A DNA stretch of 30,267 nucleotides from Spirogloea muscicola (lineage: Eukaryota > Streptophyta > Zygnematophyceae > Spirogloeales > Spirogloeaceae), in assembly GCA_009602725.1 (NCBI GenBank), contig WELB01000015.1, forward strand, positions 757,583 through 787,849, written 5' to 3'. Position 1 is the stretch's first letter, and each line of letters starts with the position of its first letter. Shown piece by piece: positions 8,241 to 18,603 of the stretch. The translations under genes and the position numbers were made by a program. The notes beneath the pieces were generated by a model that did no database searches, was not told the origin of the DNA, and saw only the letters and a program-made list of their open reading frames with translations.

Positions 8241-8894
8241 ATGGTTAAGGTGCCGGTGCGCGTGAAGTGCGTGGTTGACACGCTGTCGCCGTTCGAGCTG
8301 AAGGTGATGTCGGGGCTTTACAGAAATCTGAGCCACGACGTGGCCACGAAGGTCAAGAACAATTTCGTGAGCTGGTGCTTCTGTGCTGTTCCCGTCGTCG
8401 GCACCGTGGGGTGAGCCTCGCCGCCCCGCCTGCTCCTTGCCTCGCCCCCAGCTGGGTGCGCTGGCGGGGCCCCCAGCGGAGGCGGGGTGTGACATGCTGG
8501 CAACCAGAACTAGCTCGTAGACACTGGCAGCGCCAGGCAACGATCTTGGTACTTGCCTGGATGAAGGTAGAGTAGTTGACGCAGCAACGCTGCCTTCTAT
8601 TGTGCTTCGCGACGTGGGCCACTCTGTTGCATTCTCTGCATTGTGAGGAGCCATTGTGATGTCCTCATTAGGATCCTGCGGCGCGGTGCCTGGCATACCT
8701 TGGCACTCTGCCATGGTGCCTGCCATGTTCTTGACACAAAGCCAGTCCATGCCAGGTCTTTGCTAGAGTAGTCGTATAAAGGAGAGAGCCAATCACTTGA
8801 GAGGGAAGGAGCCAAGACAGCTGATGCTTGGCGCCTCTTTTGCAGGTATGCTAACTACTACCGGGAGCAGGAAAAGCTCCACGAGCGATATTGA
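8241..8894 (+). CDS. QCR8: Cytochrome b-c1 complex subunit 8 (QCR8), two exons
   Basis: Exon 1 is 8241-8410 and exon 2 is 8846-8894, joined at a phase-2 intron (GTGAGC...TTTTGCAG, 435 bases). The product is 72 residues, the usual size of plant QCR8. It begins MVKVPVRVKCVVDTLSPFEL, with the family's LSPF motif near residue 16. The middle is a hydrophobic membrane segment (WCFCAVPVVGTVGYANYY) and the end is REQEKLHERY, which matches the strongly conserved QEKLxHRY ending of plant QCR8. The protein is a small single-span subunit of mitochondrial respiratory complex III in the inner membrane and packs near cytochrome b. The start follows a (GCC)n tract directly. The short C-terminal exon carries the diagnostic motif, which makes the splice site convincing. 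A retroelement tail begins about 20 bases after the stop. Confidence 0.93.
8411..8845 (+). other. QCR8 intron
   Basis: The intron starts GTGAGC and ends CTTTTGCAG. No further gene is seen inside it. A long minus-strand frame crossing it is a composition shadow of the GC-rich exon and repeat. Confidence 0.85.
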
Positions 8895-8904
8895 ACATTG
8901 ACGG

Positions 8905-9165
8905 AGTGCTTCTCTTTGCAGCGGTCCTTAGCATTTGAAGTCCACTTGCGTGCAGGCCGCGCCTTGGCTGCTGCCTCCGTGTTCTGTAAGTGCGACGCTT
9001 TCCGCCCCTGGTTATTCTGACCTGCACTTGCTGATTAGAGATTTTTGAGCGCCCACTTGCTGACGTCTTGTAGACTAGTATCTATCTTCCAGAGGGCACT
9101 GAAAAGGTCCAGAAGAGACGGATAGCAGCGCGAAATTAGAAAATTCGCAATCGTTAGGACGGCTG
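8905..9165 (+). mobile_element. LINE tail immediately downstream of QCR8
   Basis: The frame starting about 10 bases after the QCR8 stop encodes SLQRSLAFEVHLRAGRALAA and AS, the family tail. A segment shared with 2340-2450 and 9630-9720 follows (GACGCTTTCCGCCC, GTAGACTAGTATC). The element is truncated on its 5' side exactly at the gene's 3' end. Confidence 0.6.
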
Positions 9166-9480
9166 CTCAGTGATGATGGCTGCTCAGTGTCTTCATCGTC
9201 TGCAGAGGCAACTCAGGAATGCTAGCAGCCGGATCGCAGTCCCCTTGCCGGTACCCAGAAGCGGCACGGCCAGCACGCAGATGCACGGCGTGAGCCACAG
9301 AATGCTGCAGTGGAAAAGCATGCAATACACCAGGGTCAGAGAGCGTCAGCCGTTGAATCCAGCCTGCTCCCCTTGCCGCCAGCAGGATAAAGCTCGTTGC
9401 ACAAGCTGGTGCAACACGTCAAGCCACCGTGCCCCACAGACCGTGTGGAAGTTGATGGCGAGGGGCTCACTGACAGAAGT
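9166..9480 (-). mobile_element. LINE fragment, minus orientation
   Basis: On the minus strand, 9470-9350 encodes EPLAINFHTVCGARWLDVLH and QLVQRALSCWRQGEQAGFNG, the Leu-rich strand and GARWLDVL helix of the endonuclease end. After a break, 9320-9170 encodes VAHAVHLRAGRAASGYRQGD, a tail variant identical in layout to the one at 3931-3993. It is disrupted by stops. Confidence 0.6.
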
Positions 9481-9524
9481 GGCTGGAAAAAGTGGCAAGC
9501 CAAAGCCAAAGCAAATTGGCAAGC

Positions 9525-9830
9525 CGCTTCTCTTCTAGAGATGCGGCTTGCCATCTTCCTGCAGCGGTCCTTGACATTTGCCGTCCACTTGCGGGTTGGC
9601 CGCGCCTTGACTGCTGCCTCCCGCTTCTGACAGGGCAACCATTTCCGCCCTCTAGTCATTCTGATCTGCACGTGCCGACTATCGAGCGCCCACTCGCAGA
9701 TGTCACGGAGAGCAATTCCGTACTTCCGGCCCTTTCAGGCCTTCTACGTTCCTTTGCGCTGGCCTCCCACAGCCATCGCCCTCTACTGGAAGAGTCTTTC
9801 TTCTGACAGCCATTGCCTTACGTTGGGAGA
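9525..9830 (+). mobile_element. LINE tail copy and 3' module
   Basis: The frame at 9541-9630 encodes MRLAIFLQRSLTFAVHLRVG followed by RALTAASRF and a stop. The DNA after it matches 8970-9090 and then enters a 3' module at 9735-9805 (GCCTTCTACGTTCCTTTGCGCTGGCC, CTCTACTGGAAGAGTCTTTCTTCT). Confidence 0.6.
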
Positions 9831-10660
9831 GCTGTTCCTTTGAAGGGGGCCAGAGCTGCAAAACTGCGACGTCTGAGGGAAGCCTCCAACAAAAGACTGA
9901 GGAGCTATCTGTAGCAGACACTGATATTGCTGCAAATGTGCCTCTTTTCACAACAGCTCGTCAATTAATGGCACTGGCAGTTTGTAGATGTGGTTTAGCT
10001 ATTCGTCGTTGCCACCACCGTCTCCACATGAGCTCTCTACCTTTTGGGCTTGCTCGTCAACCTCCTCTTATTTCTTTTGGGGGCTGGCTCTTCACAGCTA
10101 CCGCCCTTTACGAGAATCAGCGTCTTTCAGTGGCCGCATCATTCACAAACTCATTCACGGACTCGACTTGAGAGGCTTGCTTAGCTGCTGTGTTAGGCGT
10201 GCACTACACAGGCTGTCGGCCAGGGGCTGCAGATATGTAGAGCAAGGCGCCATCTGCTCCACGCTCTTTCTGCGGCGCCTTCTTGCCCAAAGCTCGTAGG
10301 TCAACCTCCTCTTCTGCGCCAGCCATTGCCAGTGTTCTACAGCTCTCGCCACCTTGTCCTCGGCGTCAACGCCCACGAAATATCAGCGCACATTATTCCA
10401 TGGGTGATATCAGATCTTCATGCACCTCTGTGTTGCTCAAGGACGCCTACTTGCACACCTGAGTATGAGCTGTTGCACAAAGTTTCAGGGCTTCTGTTTT
10501 GCGCCAGTGGCATACGGGATCCATTTAAAAGCATGCGAGGACAATGTATTGCAGGAGTCATCATAGTGTCATGCTTTTTGCGCCTTTCGGGCCTTTCAGA
10601 CCTTCCTCTGGGCTGGCTCTAGCAGCCATTGCCGTAAATTGGAGCAGCTCTTTCGTCCAT
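9831..10660 (+). mobile_element. Degenerate repeat-derived intergenic region
   Basis: The 3' module recurs weakly near 10030-10110 (CTTTTGGGGGCTGGCTCTTCACAGCTACCGCCC) and 10575-10650 (GCGCCTTTCGGGCCTTTCAGACC, GGGCTGGCTCTAGCAGCCATTGCC). Between them (10150-10500) I see no recognisable gene or repeat. Short frames there have no family resemblance. Confidence 0.4.
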
Positions 10661-10750
10661 CTTCAAGAATATTTACTTTTTCTTTCTTTCCTGCCTAAGG
10701 AGCCGTTGCAGGATTCGAACCCCCCACCTATACAGCCCACTGTCGCCAAC

Positions 10751-10834
10751 GCCGCCGCCGCCGCCGCCGCCATGGACCCCGCCATGGACGACGCTGTCGC
10801 CGCCGGCCCCGCCGCCGCTGCCGCCGCCGCCGCC
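10751..10834 (+). repeat. (GCC)n triplet repeat around the start codon
   Basis: GCC/CCG triplets run before and after the proposed ATG at 10772 and continue into the N gap. They encode alanine after the start. Confidence 0.8.
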
Positions 10835-13800
10835 NNNNNNNNNNNNNNNNNNNNNNNNNNNNNNNNNNNNNNNNNNNNNNNNNNNNNNNNNNNNNNNNNN
10901 NNNNNNNNNNNNNNNNNNNNNNNNNNNNNNCGGCCGCCGCCGGCCATGGCCGCGGGCGCTGCGCCGCCGTCCAGGCCGTCGGGCGGCTCGTCGGGCCTGC
11001 GCCAGCCGAAGCCCAAGGTCGACACGTCCAGATTCAAGGTGAGCCGGCCGCTCCGCAGCATCCATTCCCATAGCACTAAGCGAGAGGATTTGGCTCTCAG
11101 AACAGTAGTGTACCTTCTATGATCGAATGCAGCTGCTGATATCAAAAGAGCAGCTGTAGAAGCCAGCCAGGTGCATACAGAGGGTGTTCATGTCTATATT
11201 AGCGGACCATATATGATCGTAAGGAATAAAGCTAGAGTGTGAGTCCTGAGATTCAATCCTAGTGACAGGACAGTATGGCAGACGCTCAGTGGCAGTTGTT
11301 ACTGACCTCAAATAACCCAGTCGGTTACTTCGCTCTCACAACAGTAGTATGTATACCTTCTATAACCCTAGATAGCGAGTGCAAGTTCAGAGCTTCAATC
11401 CCAGTGGCAATAATGTACTGCAGAGACTCAGTAGCAAGTATGACTGACTCCACACAGTCCAATCGGTCAATTGTGTAAACCTTAATCGGTCACTTGCGTA
11501 CACTGAAGTGGTCGTTGTAAATTGCTACTTCTGTGGTCTCAGGTCACAGGCGACGGCGTGCTGGCGGCGTCGGCAGCGGCGGCGGCGGTGGCGGCGGCGG
11601 CGGCGCCCAAGCAGCACAGCCCCATAGACATCTTCAAGCTCGTCTCGCCGTCGGCCAGCCGACGGCGGCAGCGGTCGCCTGGGCCCCACGCTCTGGGAGG
11701 CCCCTCGACACCAGCTGTCGCTGTGACTGCCACGAGCCGGCTGCCGCAGGAGGCAGCGGCCTCGCCTCTACTGGCGAGCCAGACAGCGGCCCGGAGCGCA
11801 GCAGAATCTGGAAAACCCACGATCCATCCAGATGTACCGCGCCATCATCAGCAAGGGCCCGGGACAGGCGTCACGACTGCGGAGGCGATGCAGTCACTGG
11901 CAACAGCAGCCAGGGCAGAGAAGCCAGCATCGGCTGCTGGACGAGCGACCAGCAAGAGGAGCGCCGGCAGTGTGTCTGAGAGGGAGCCAGCACAGGCGGA
12001 CGACGTTGCGGCAGGCCGACGGCGCAGCGCCAGCTGCATGGGCGTCTCCCAGCAGGAACTCGCTCCTCTCGGCGCAGCTCCAGGAGACGCTGTCGAGTCC
12101 CCGGCGACAGGTCCACAGCACGGCGAAAAGGCCAGCGTCGGCTTCGACACCACCAGCGGCTTGCCCATGAGGACCAGCCGGCTGAAATTGTCAGCTGGCG
12201 GACACCTGCAAGGCCTGCTCAGTGAGGAGGACCTGCGCGACATCCTGAGCAGCGGCAACGCAACCGTGCCATCGGCGGTCTCGCCAGGCGGATCTCCGAT
12301 CGTGGTGCCAGAGATGTCGGCCGAAGACCTGCAGGCAGTGCTCGAGGAGCTCGGACGAGGGCTCAGGCCCCAGAACACCAGCCACCAGCAATACCCTGAG
12401 TACGACACTGCCGAGGAGGCCCATCTAGTCGAGCCAGCGGCAGTGGTATCCACCACCCCGAGAGGCAAGCGTTCGACCACCGACAACGCCGCCTCCACTT
12501 TATCCGACGTGCCTTCAACTGGCAATGGCATGCGAAGTGGTGAGATCGCTAGAGTGGCCACAGAAGTTGCATCTCTGCGCCAGCCCGACAGCATGCCGTG
12601 CTCGTCGAGTGACGTCCAGGGTGCGAGTTCACCTTCACGGGTCCTAATGAGCAGCCCGGCCTTGTCTTCCACCTCGGATGCCCCATGCCACGAGCCCCAA
12701 GCTACAGCGGAATGCAGCGTTCCTGTGGATCCAGATTGCTGTGTGCCAGCTTGGCCGTCAAGTACTTGTGCTGCAGTAGAGGCGAGTGCAGGCGCTGGTT
12801 CTAGCATGGCAGGCGGAACAGACCGTGGCGGAAAGCAGCTGCCAGTCGAGCTGGTGAGCCAGCTTCTGCAGACCACGGCTTGCACTCGCCGGCAGGACGA
12901 GAGGCACCTGTCTTTGACAGCGGCGTCACCAGATCTCGAGCAGGCGCAGTCACAATCTCCTGTCCTGGAGAAGTCGGAGACGCCGACAGGGTCGCCGTCC
13001 AACTGCAAGAGGATGGTGAGGAGGCGGGGCCCTGCCGTCCAGCTTGAGAGCAGTGCTGGAGTGCTGGACAGCGAGGAGGTCTCGGGCATGCAAGAGCTGG
13101 ACCCGCTTTGGGAAGAGAAGATCTGCGCCGCTGAAGCTGCTGGCCTGGTAGGAAGATCCTCATCCTCATAGACTACTATGAATCTGGAATGGACTATGAA
13201 ATGCTTGCCTGATGTGGGTTCCTGACAGTACGTGACCAGAAAGCGAAGTCTGTGGCTGAGGTGCAGAGCATCAAGTAATTGTGTACAAATCCCTCGAAGA
13301 AAACTGATCATATCTTAGAGGCATCTCATCTCAGCAATGCTGCATGACGTGCTCAACGCCCCCGGGATCTGCAGGCGGGACTGCTGGCAAAGAAGGGAGC
13401 AGTGCAGAATTCTCCACCCGACGCCACGAAAGAGCCTGAGACGCCTAACCCCTGGTCGCCTGTGAGCTCGTCATCACTTAGTCCTGCTGCATTAGCTTTC
13501 GTCCTGAGGGTGGAGATTTGTATTGCAGTCCTTTGCAATTGTATGGAACTTAGGATTGGGGTTCAGGGTTTAGGGTTTCGTTGGGTTGCAGTGCTCAAGT
13601 TCCTGGTATCGGGCCATTAACAGGAACTTTAAATCAATACACTGTCTGGTTGTTGAAAAACTCCTGCGATCTTTTCTATAGCCTCCTGCAGTCAAGTCGC
13701 ACATGCACTAGCTTCCAGAAGGGGGCACATTCTGCTCTTCTCCTTGTTATCCAGATTTGCCCATGCTTGGAGGGTCGCACTCGTTCTGCTTGTTGTGCGC

Positions 13801-13923
13801 CAGTGCCATGACTGGAGTTTCCTACAACGTTTCCTGCAGGTGCGTAAGAGTGGTGGACTGGGTCCTTTTGACTGCACCAAGCGCGTTAGTGTGGAGATGT
13901 GCACTTCGGTGGAGGCTGCATGA
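10772..13923 (+). CDS. Unknown disordered protein with a short conserved-looking N-terminal segment; four-exon model
   Basis: Proposed exons are 10772-11038, 11543-13147, 13375-13461 and 13840-13923. All join in phase 0 with GT-AG borders and end at TGA 13921-13923, about 680 residues if the N gap keeps its length. The N-terminus is MDPAMDDAVAAGP plus polyalanine, interrupted by Ns. After a proline/glycine stretch comes PKVDTSRFK. Exon 2 then gives VTGDGVLAAS, polyalanine and KQHSPIDIFKLVSPSASRRR, the most protein-like segment. The remaining 500 residues are rich in Ser, Ala, Glu and Gln. Two similar short segments (LSEEDLRDILSSG and MSAEDLQAVLEELG) may be small repeated helices. There is no catalytic domain or membrane segment. 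Exons 3 and 4 are less certain than exons 1 and 2; without them exon 2 reads on to TAG 13169-13171. I do not recognise the family. Arginine clusters suggest a nuclear or scaffold protein, but that is only inference. Confidence 0.6.
10835..10930 (+). other. Run of 96 N (assembly gap) inside exon 1
   Basis: The gap lies between a GCC triplet run and CGGCCGCCGCCGGCC. It therefore almost certainly covers more alanine/proline-coding triplet repeat. Its length is a multiple of three, and the reading frame is consistent on both sides. Confidence 0.95.
11088..11480 (+). repeat. Degenerate tandem duplication in intron 1 of the unknown gene
   Basis: Two diverged copies are visible. Copy one (about 11088-11325) and copy two (about 11329-11475) share TCTCA(G/C)AACAGTAGT, ACCTTCTAT, TTCAATCC(T/C)AGTG and ACTGAC...CAGTC...CGGT motifs in the same order. 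A further AATCGGTCA occurs at 11482. The copies are intronic and non-coding. Confidence 0.5.
13549..13580 (+). repeat. Short interstitial telomere-like tract
   Basis: The sequence reads TTAGGATTGGGGTTCAGGGTTTAGGGTTTCG. It has one perfect TTTAGGG unit and several decayed ones. It lies in the proposed intron 3 of the unknown gene. Confidence 0.6.
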
Positions 13924-14614
13924 GGTCAACATCCGACCTGACGGTGCATGCACAGTCGAGACGACGGACTCTTCTGATCACCTGGTTCATCATTTACATG
14001 CTTCGACTCACGAATGTTACCAGTGCTTAGGACGCAAGCAATACTTACATCTCAGTGTAGCTTGACAGGCTCTTGCACTTGCCCACTCCGTGTTTAGTAA
14101 ATATAGCACGCATTTGGCAGAGGCTTGGATGATGAACCAAATTATGGCCCAGCTTGTGAACCGTGTGATATGCATTGGACTCCACGGCATTGCCTAGGCA
14201 GGAAAATAGTACTTCAGTGTGTTGCTGCAAATGATTATTGTATTCGGGTATTGGGGTAAGTTGTGTATCCCACAGTATTTTGATCTCTTGGACAACCTCA
14301 TCTGCTCAGTTGACTTCAATATGCATCTGGCTGCTGAGGCGTCTTATTGGTACTGCACCAGCAAATCACTAACACCTACATACGTTGATAGATCACTCTC
14401 AAGTCTGGACTAAGGCACTTCCAGGAAGGAGGATGTAACATGTTGACATGCATACATTTTGCTTGACAAGGTCCCAAGATGATGAAGGGACCTGTCTGCA
14501 AAGCATTGTTGATCCGGAGGTCATCAACGCAATGCTGGATAGCAGTGTTGCTAGTGACTACAGTTCAACCGAGGCAATCGAGCCTAAGTATTACCTGCTT
14601 TTGTCTGTCATGTA
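13924..14614 (+). other. Intergenic region, possible stray exon at 14470-14600
   Basis: No gene is assigned. A frame at about 14470-14600 encodes SQDDEGTCLQSIVDPEVINA and MLDSSVASDY, which has a reasonable composition, but it lacks a phase-matched donor upstream and runs into the MITE. It could be a further exon of the upstream gene or chance. Confidence 0.3.
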
Positions 14615-14956
14615 CAGTCAAACCTGTCTAAGCTTATCCTCCATTAGCGTATATCCTGTATAACGTTATCAAATTCTGGCAAACCGAGTCGGTTTATTGG
14701 CGCAAGCTTATAATCCTCTATATTTCCACACTTTATAAATTTTTCTCAAAATATAAGCTTATACCTATGGATATCTCTTAATAACACGCATTCTTTATGG
14801 ACGGACCGTGCGGGCGGACCGTGCGGCGGACTGTGCGATGGCGTGCGACCGTGCGACGGCCGTGCAACGGACCGTGCGACCTGTGTACCATTATATCCTG
14901 TGTATCGTTATACAAACCTCCCCAACCGACCGCATAAGCTTAGACATGTTTGACTG
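14615..14956. mobile_element. Mariner/pogo-like MITE with TA target duplications
   Basis: The left end CAGTCAAACCTGTCTAAGCTTA and the right end (reverse complement) CAGTCAAACATGTCTAAGCTTA are inverted copies with one mismatch over 22 bases. Both sides are flanked by TA (14613-14614 and 14957-14958), the target duplication of the Tc1/mariner superfamily. The 342-base interior has no coding capacity, so the element is non-autonomous. Subterminal direct motifs (TATATCCTGTATAACGTTAT near the left, TATATCCTGTGTATCGTTAT near the right) are also present. Confidence 0.8.
14799..14880 (+). repeat. GACCGTGCG-type minisatellite inside the MITE
   Basis: About eight imperfect units of a G(A/G)CCGTGCGxxG motif, 8-12 bases each, form a GC-rich island in an otherwise AT-rich element. 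Confidence 0.7.
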
Positions 14957-15556
14957 TATAAGAATGAGCTTCCAATGTAGAGCTTGTTCAGAAGGGGGCG
15001 ATTGCTCTGAGAGGCCAGCCAAAAAGGAATGAACAAAGAGTTGGTAAGTCATGGGGATCAGGTGCTCCGACGTCTTCAAATCCTGAAGGGCGGGACTTGG
15101 CAGAGAGCCATCAGATAACAGGAACTGCAAGCAGAGCTTGTGACATTGTATGTTGCCTATCTGCAGCCAAATACTTGTAGTCAATCCGTGGGAATGTCAG
15201 TTCGTTTCTGGGAGCTGGCTAGTGACAGCCATTATTGTTCTTGGTGGAGCTTGCAGTTTCTTCCGATGGCTGCGTCCCAATAGCGGCTGCCACTAAGTGT
15301 GGACTGCTTCACGTGGATGATACTGCTACAAGGTGTTCAAAGTGCATGTCCATCTTCGTCTTCAGGGTCACTAATGGCTTACTCCAGAGACATAGATGAG
15401 CGGCAGTTTGCTGCTAGGCTGGGCACTTGCCTGGTACATCCCAAAGGTTGTGTCTAGAGTTGTGTCTAAAGTTTAGTGATATCTACGATGGTGGGCACCA
15501 GTCTCGTGTTATTAAGCTTGTACTGCATGTAAGTAAGCTTGGTCGAAATGTATGCA
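14957..15556. other. Intergenic region downstream of the HERC-like gene
   Basis: One inverted copy of the LINE 3' module lies at about 14980-15035 (CAGAAGGGGGCGATTGCTCT, GAGGCCAGCCAAAAAGGAATG). The rest probably contains the 3' UTR of the minus-strand HECT gene. No gene is recognised. Confidence 0.4.
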
Positions 15557-18500
15557 TCATTGCAGGCCAAACCCAGTTGAGTTCTGGATTGCAACCTTCA
15601 ACCTGTTCCGCATACGCTCCTTGGAGCTGTACTCTGGCAGCATGAGCACGTTGAAACATGTGTGGGCAGTAGGAAGCCTGCAATCATCGATTTACAACAC
15701 CAATGTAAACTCAACCCTTCAGCCAGAAGGCACTTAGTGCCCTTACTGTCAGACAGTGTCACAGAGTAGGCACAGTGAATCTGTCCACAGTCTGCAACAA
15801 ATACTGAGCAAATGTAGCAACATGCAGGATATCAATTACAGCTCTAAGTGAGGATGCTGAGAAGTGAGGCTCATCTATGCATGGTGCACCAGCTCATCAG
15901 TCATACTAACCTTGTACTGTCCTCTCCATGCCGTATAATGACAAATCTTAGTGTCCCGAGACCACCAATTGGGGCTCGGTCATTGCCAGTCACAAATGAC
16001 AGCAAGTTCTTCCTCTCCTCCAGTGATAGTTCTTGGACCTTGACAACAACCCAGTCAAGGATTCAAGGCTAAGCTTTGAACTTTCCCAAGTATGGTCATA
16101 CAAAAAGCTAGGCCTGAGTAACATGCTTTCCTTGGGTCATCTCAAAGAATCCGTGAAGGACTGCTGAACTTGCTAGCCACGTGATCGGGCTAGGTCTTCA
16201 AAAGATGTAAACAGTGCCAGCATTCAGGAGTCCATGTACTTACAATCTCCCAGAACCATCGAATCTGGGGGCTATCTTTAGTGAATCCTCCCTGGTATTC
16301 TGCTTTCTTCTGCAATGCCTGCAGCTTAATGACAAAAATCAGGGGCCTGACCAATCCAATTATATCACTTTGGCAGATACCTGCAGGAACTGCCTGACTT
16401 GTGGTGAAGGAATATGTCAAAATGTTGCTCAAGTAACTGGCGGCTAGTTGAGATACATGTATACCTCAAAATCAAAATGTGGGAGGCCACAAACAAGTAG
16501 CTCAAGCTCCTCATAGCGAAAGAGCTGAAAAGCAGGTCCGCCACAAACCTGCGAACCCACATGAGTAGGGCTCAAAGGGTGCTTGCTGGACATGCTACTG
16601 ATGGGGTATCACAATGTCTATGAGGATTGCCAGAGCGATCGAGCCAGTCTGATCCTATGCATTTCATCACATCAGAAGCTGTAACTGACACAGGAGAAGA
16701 AGTTCCTACTTTCAGAAAACCCCGGGAAAAGGCATCAAACTGAGTGGCAATAGACTCCGTGAGGACATATTGCACGTACAGCTTCACGTACCTAGAGAGT
16801 CACCCAATGAGCAAGTTAGGGTACTGCACAGACAATGAACAACAAAACTAACAAGGAAGCACAGGGCTAGTGCTGCACGAGCTTGCGGCACTTACTGTTC
16901 CCGGTTGCTGTTGTTCACCATCACTTCGCCTCCATTTGGCACCAGATCGTGTGTGCGGACTTCCCCGTAGTACTCGTAAGACACCTGTCCAATATGGTGC
17001 ATCCACAGGACCGACCAATACTCAATGCATGATTTAGTTGCACTTGTCTTAGTTACCAAATGCAAGCGTCTAAATGAGATTCTCCCATCCTCCTAACAAC
17101 AATTACTGGTGTAGGTGAAACAATTGCATACTACAAGTGCAGCAAGCAAGTCATGGATCTCTGCAAGAAATGACCATTAAAAGGCTAAATACCTGAAAAG
17201 TCTGTGAGAAGGTCTGCTCCACATCAGCAGTGAACTCCAGCAACTGCCTCAGGCTCCGGCCTACAATGGGCTGGCTGTCCTCTAAATCCTCAAGAGTCGG
17301 CTCGTGTCCTACCAGCTTCTTATACACAACCTGTGCACCAGTAGCTGCATCTCAGACTGAGCTCTGAAGTTGCAACCATCCTGCTCAATCATTAACCCTT
17401 ACTCTTATCCAAACACGATGGCATGCTGGTGATAGATGCCACAATCAGCCCACAGACAGCCCATGAGACGGCCTATGAGCTAAGTGTCTGGCAACATCAA
17501 GTACAATCAGTATGCCACAGTCGACAGCATCAGCATGGAATACTTTGGAAATACCTGTGGAAAGTGTACATCCAGGATGATGCCATTGTAGATGGCAAGC
17601 CCCATGATTATCCCTACCTATCTCAGCAATTCAAGCAGTGACAGCTAGATCCTCAGTGACAACACCAAAAGCGGCAATTGTCAATACACCCCTTTCTTAA
17701 GCCTTCTCATTACATCGGCACTCATCTTAGCTGGCAAAACTCTAAACTAGCACATGACCAAAGGGCAAGTGTGTGTATGTAAGCTGATGGTAACTTAACA
17801 ATGGAGCTTGTGCCACCCAGAACAACCAAGTACGCAATCCAAATGGTAAGGACTGCCCTTACCAGATTGTATTCTAGTTCTGATTCCATGGACGTCTGAC
17901 TAAACCAGAAGGTCCGGGTTGCATCATTGTACGTGAACATACCTGCACGTCAGCATTTCATCATATACAATTTAGTTCATCTATTAAAAGTGATCAGAAT
18001 CAGGTCCATCAACTTGCAGCAATGGAAATGAAGCATGCTGATAACCAAGGAAGGACCCGACCTGTGTTTTCTATCTGCCAGAGCTGCACACTGAATCTAC
18101 AGCAGCAGTTACAAAGACTTATGGTATAACAGCAAAAATTCCCTTGCGTCATGTCCGGTCTGCATTGACGTTTGCAACAGTGGGCCAAGTACTCCTGCAT
18201 GATCATGAGGCGTGAGACATCTTACCATAGCCAACATTGAAGAGGTCTCTGACAAGAAGCTGGAAGAACTCCTTGGCTACCCCACCCTCGTCCACAGCTT
18301 CCTCCCCATCAAACACAACCTGAACAATGGCGTGGTCAGACCAATGTAACATCCATGGCTAAAATGCGGGCATCAGGATGTGGGTTACAGCACATGAGGT
18401 CACTGACTTTTATAGCAGTGCAAACTTCGTAATGACAGATCACTCAGGGTAAGCTTGCCTCTATAAGTTTATGAGATTGCTTTGTCTGCAGTCATCCAGG

Positions 18501-18603
18501 ACCTGAGAATAGTGCATTGACCCACCTTCAGTGGCTTCTTGAGATCAGCCTGATTAGCTGCCAACTGTCTAAGTGCATCCTGGATGAGTTCAGCTCGCCT
18601 GAC
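15557..18603 (-). other. HECT catalytic domain
   Basis: The domain begins around [20 protein letters not shown] and LKKPLK. It runs through the hallmark [20 protein letters not shown], then [57 protein letters not shown] and [20 protein letters not shown], then [40 protein letters not shown] and [10 protein letters not shown], and ends [20 protein letters not shown] through NSTGFGLQ and stop. Both lobes are complete. The C-terminus is one residue past the usual GFG(L/M). Confidence 0.95.

Noticed and set aside
8013-8750. Long minus-strand ORF opposite QCR8
   Set aside because: Its length comes from GC-rich triplet repeats and the antisense of QCR8 exon 1. It has no family features, while QCR8 is certain on the other strand.
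2040-10650. CRISPR-like or satellite array interpretation of the recurring modules
   Set aside because: Spacing is irregular, orientation is mixed and copies are associated with LINE tail codons in a eukaryotic nuclear context.
10711-10721. Sequence whose reverse complement is GGTTCGAATCC, a tRNA T-loop/B-box consensus
   Set aside because: No acceptor stem, D-arm or anticodon arm could be found around it, so no tRNA gene is supported.
11848-13311. 487-codon minus-strand ORF opposite the unknown gene
   Set aside because: It is an antisense frame of a GC-rich coding exon. The forward frame has phase-consistent introns on both sides and a coherent start.
14448-14663. Forward ORF of 71 codons as a gene
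   Set aside because: Its 3' third is the MITE left end, and no phase-matched upstream exon was found. Only the 14470-14600 part is mentioned as a possible stray exon.
15552-15737. Forward frame containing [20 protein letters not shown] with a good-looking donor/acceptor pair nearby
   Set aside because: It is the reverse reading of the last HECT exon (15557-15677 minus), whose translation is unmistakable.
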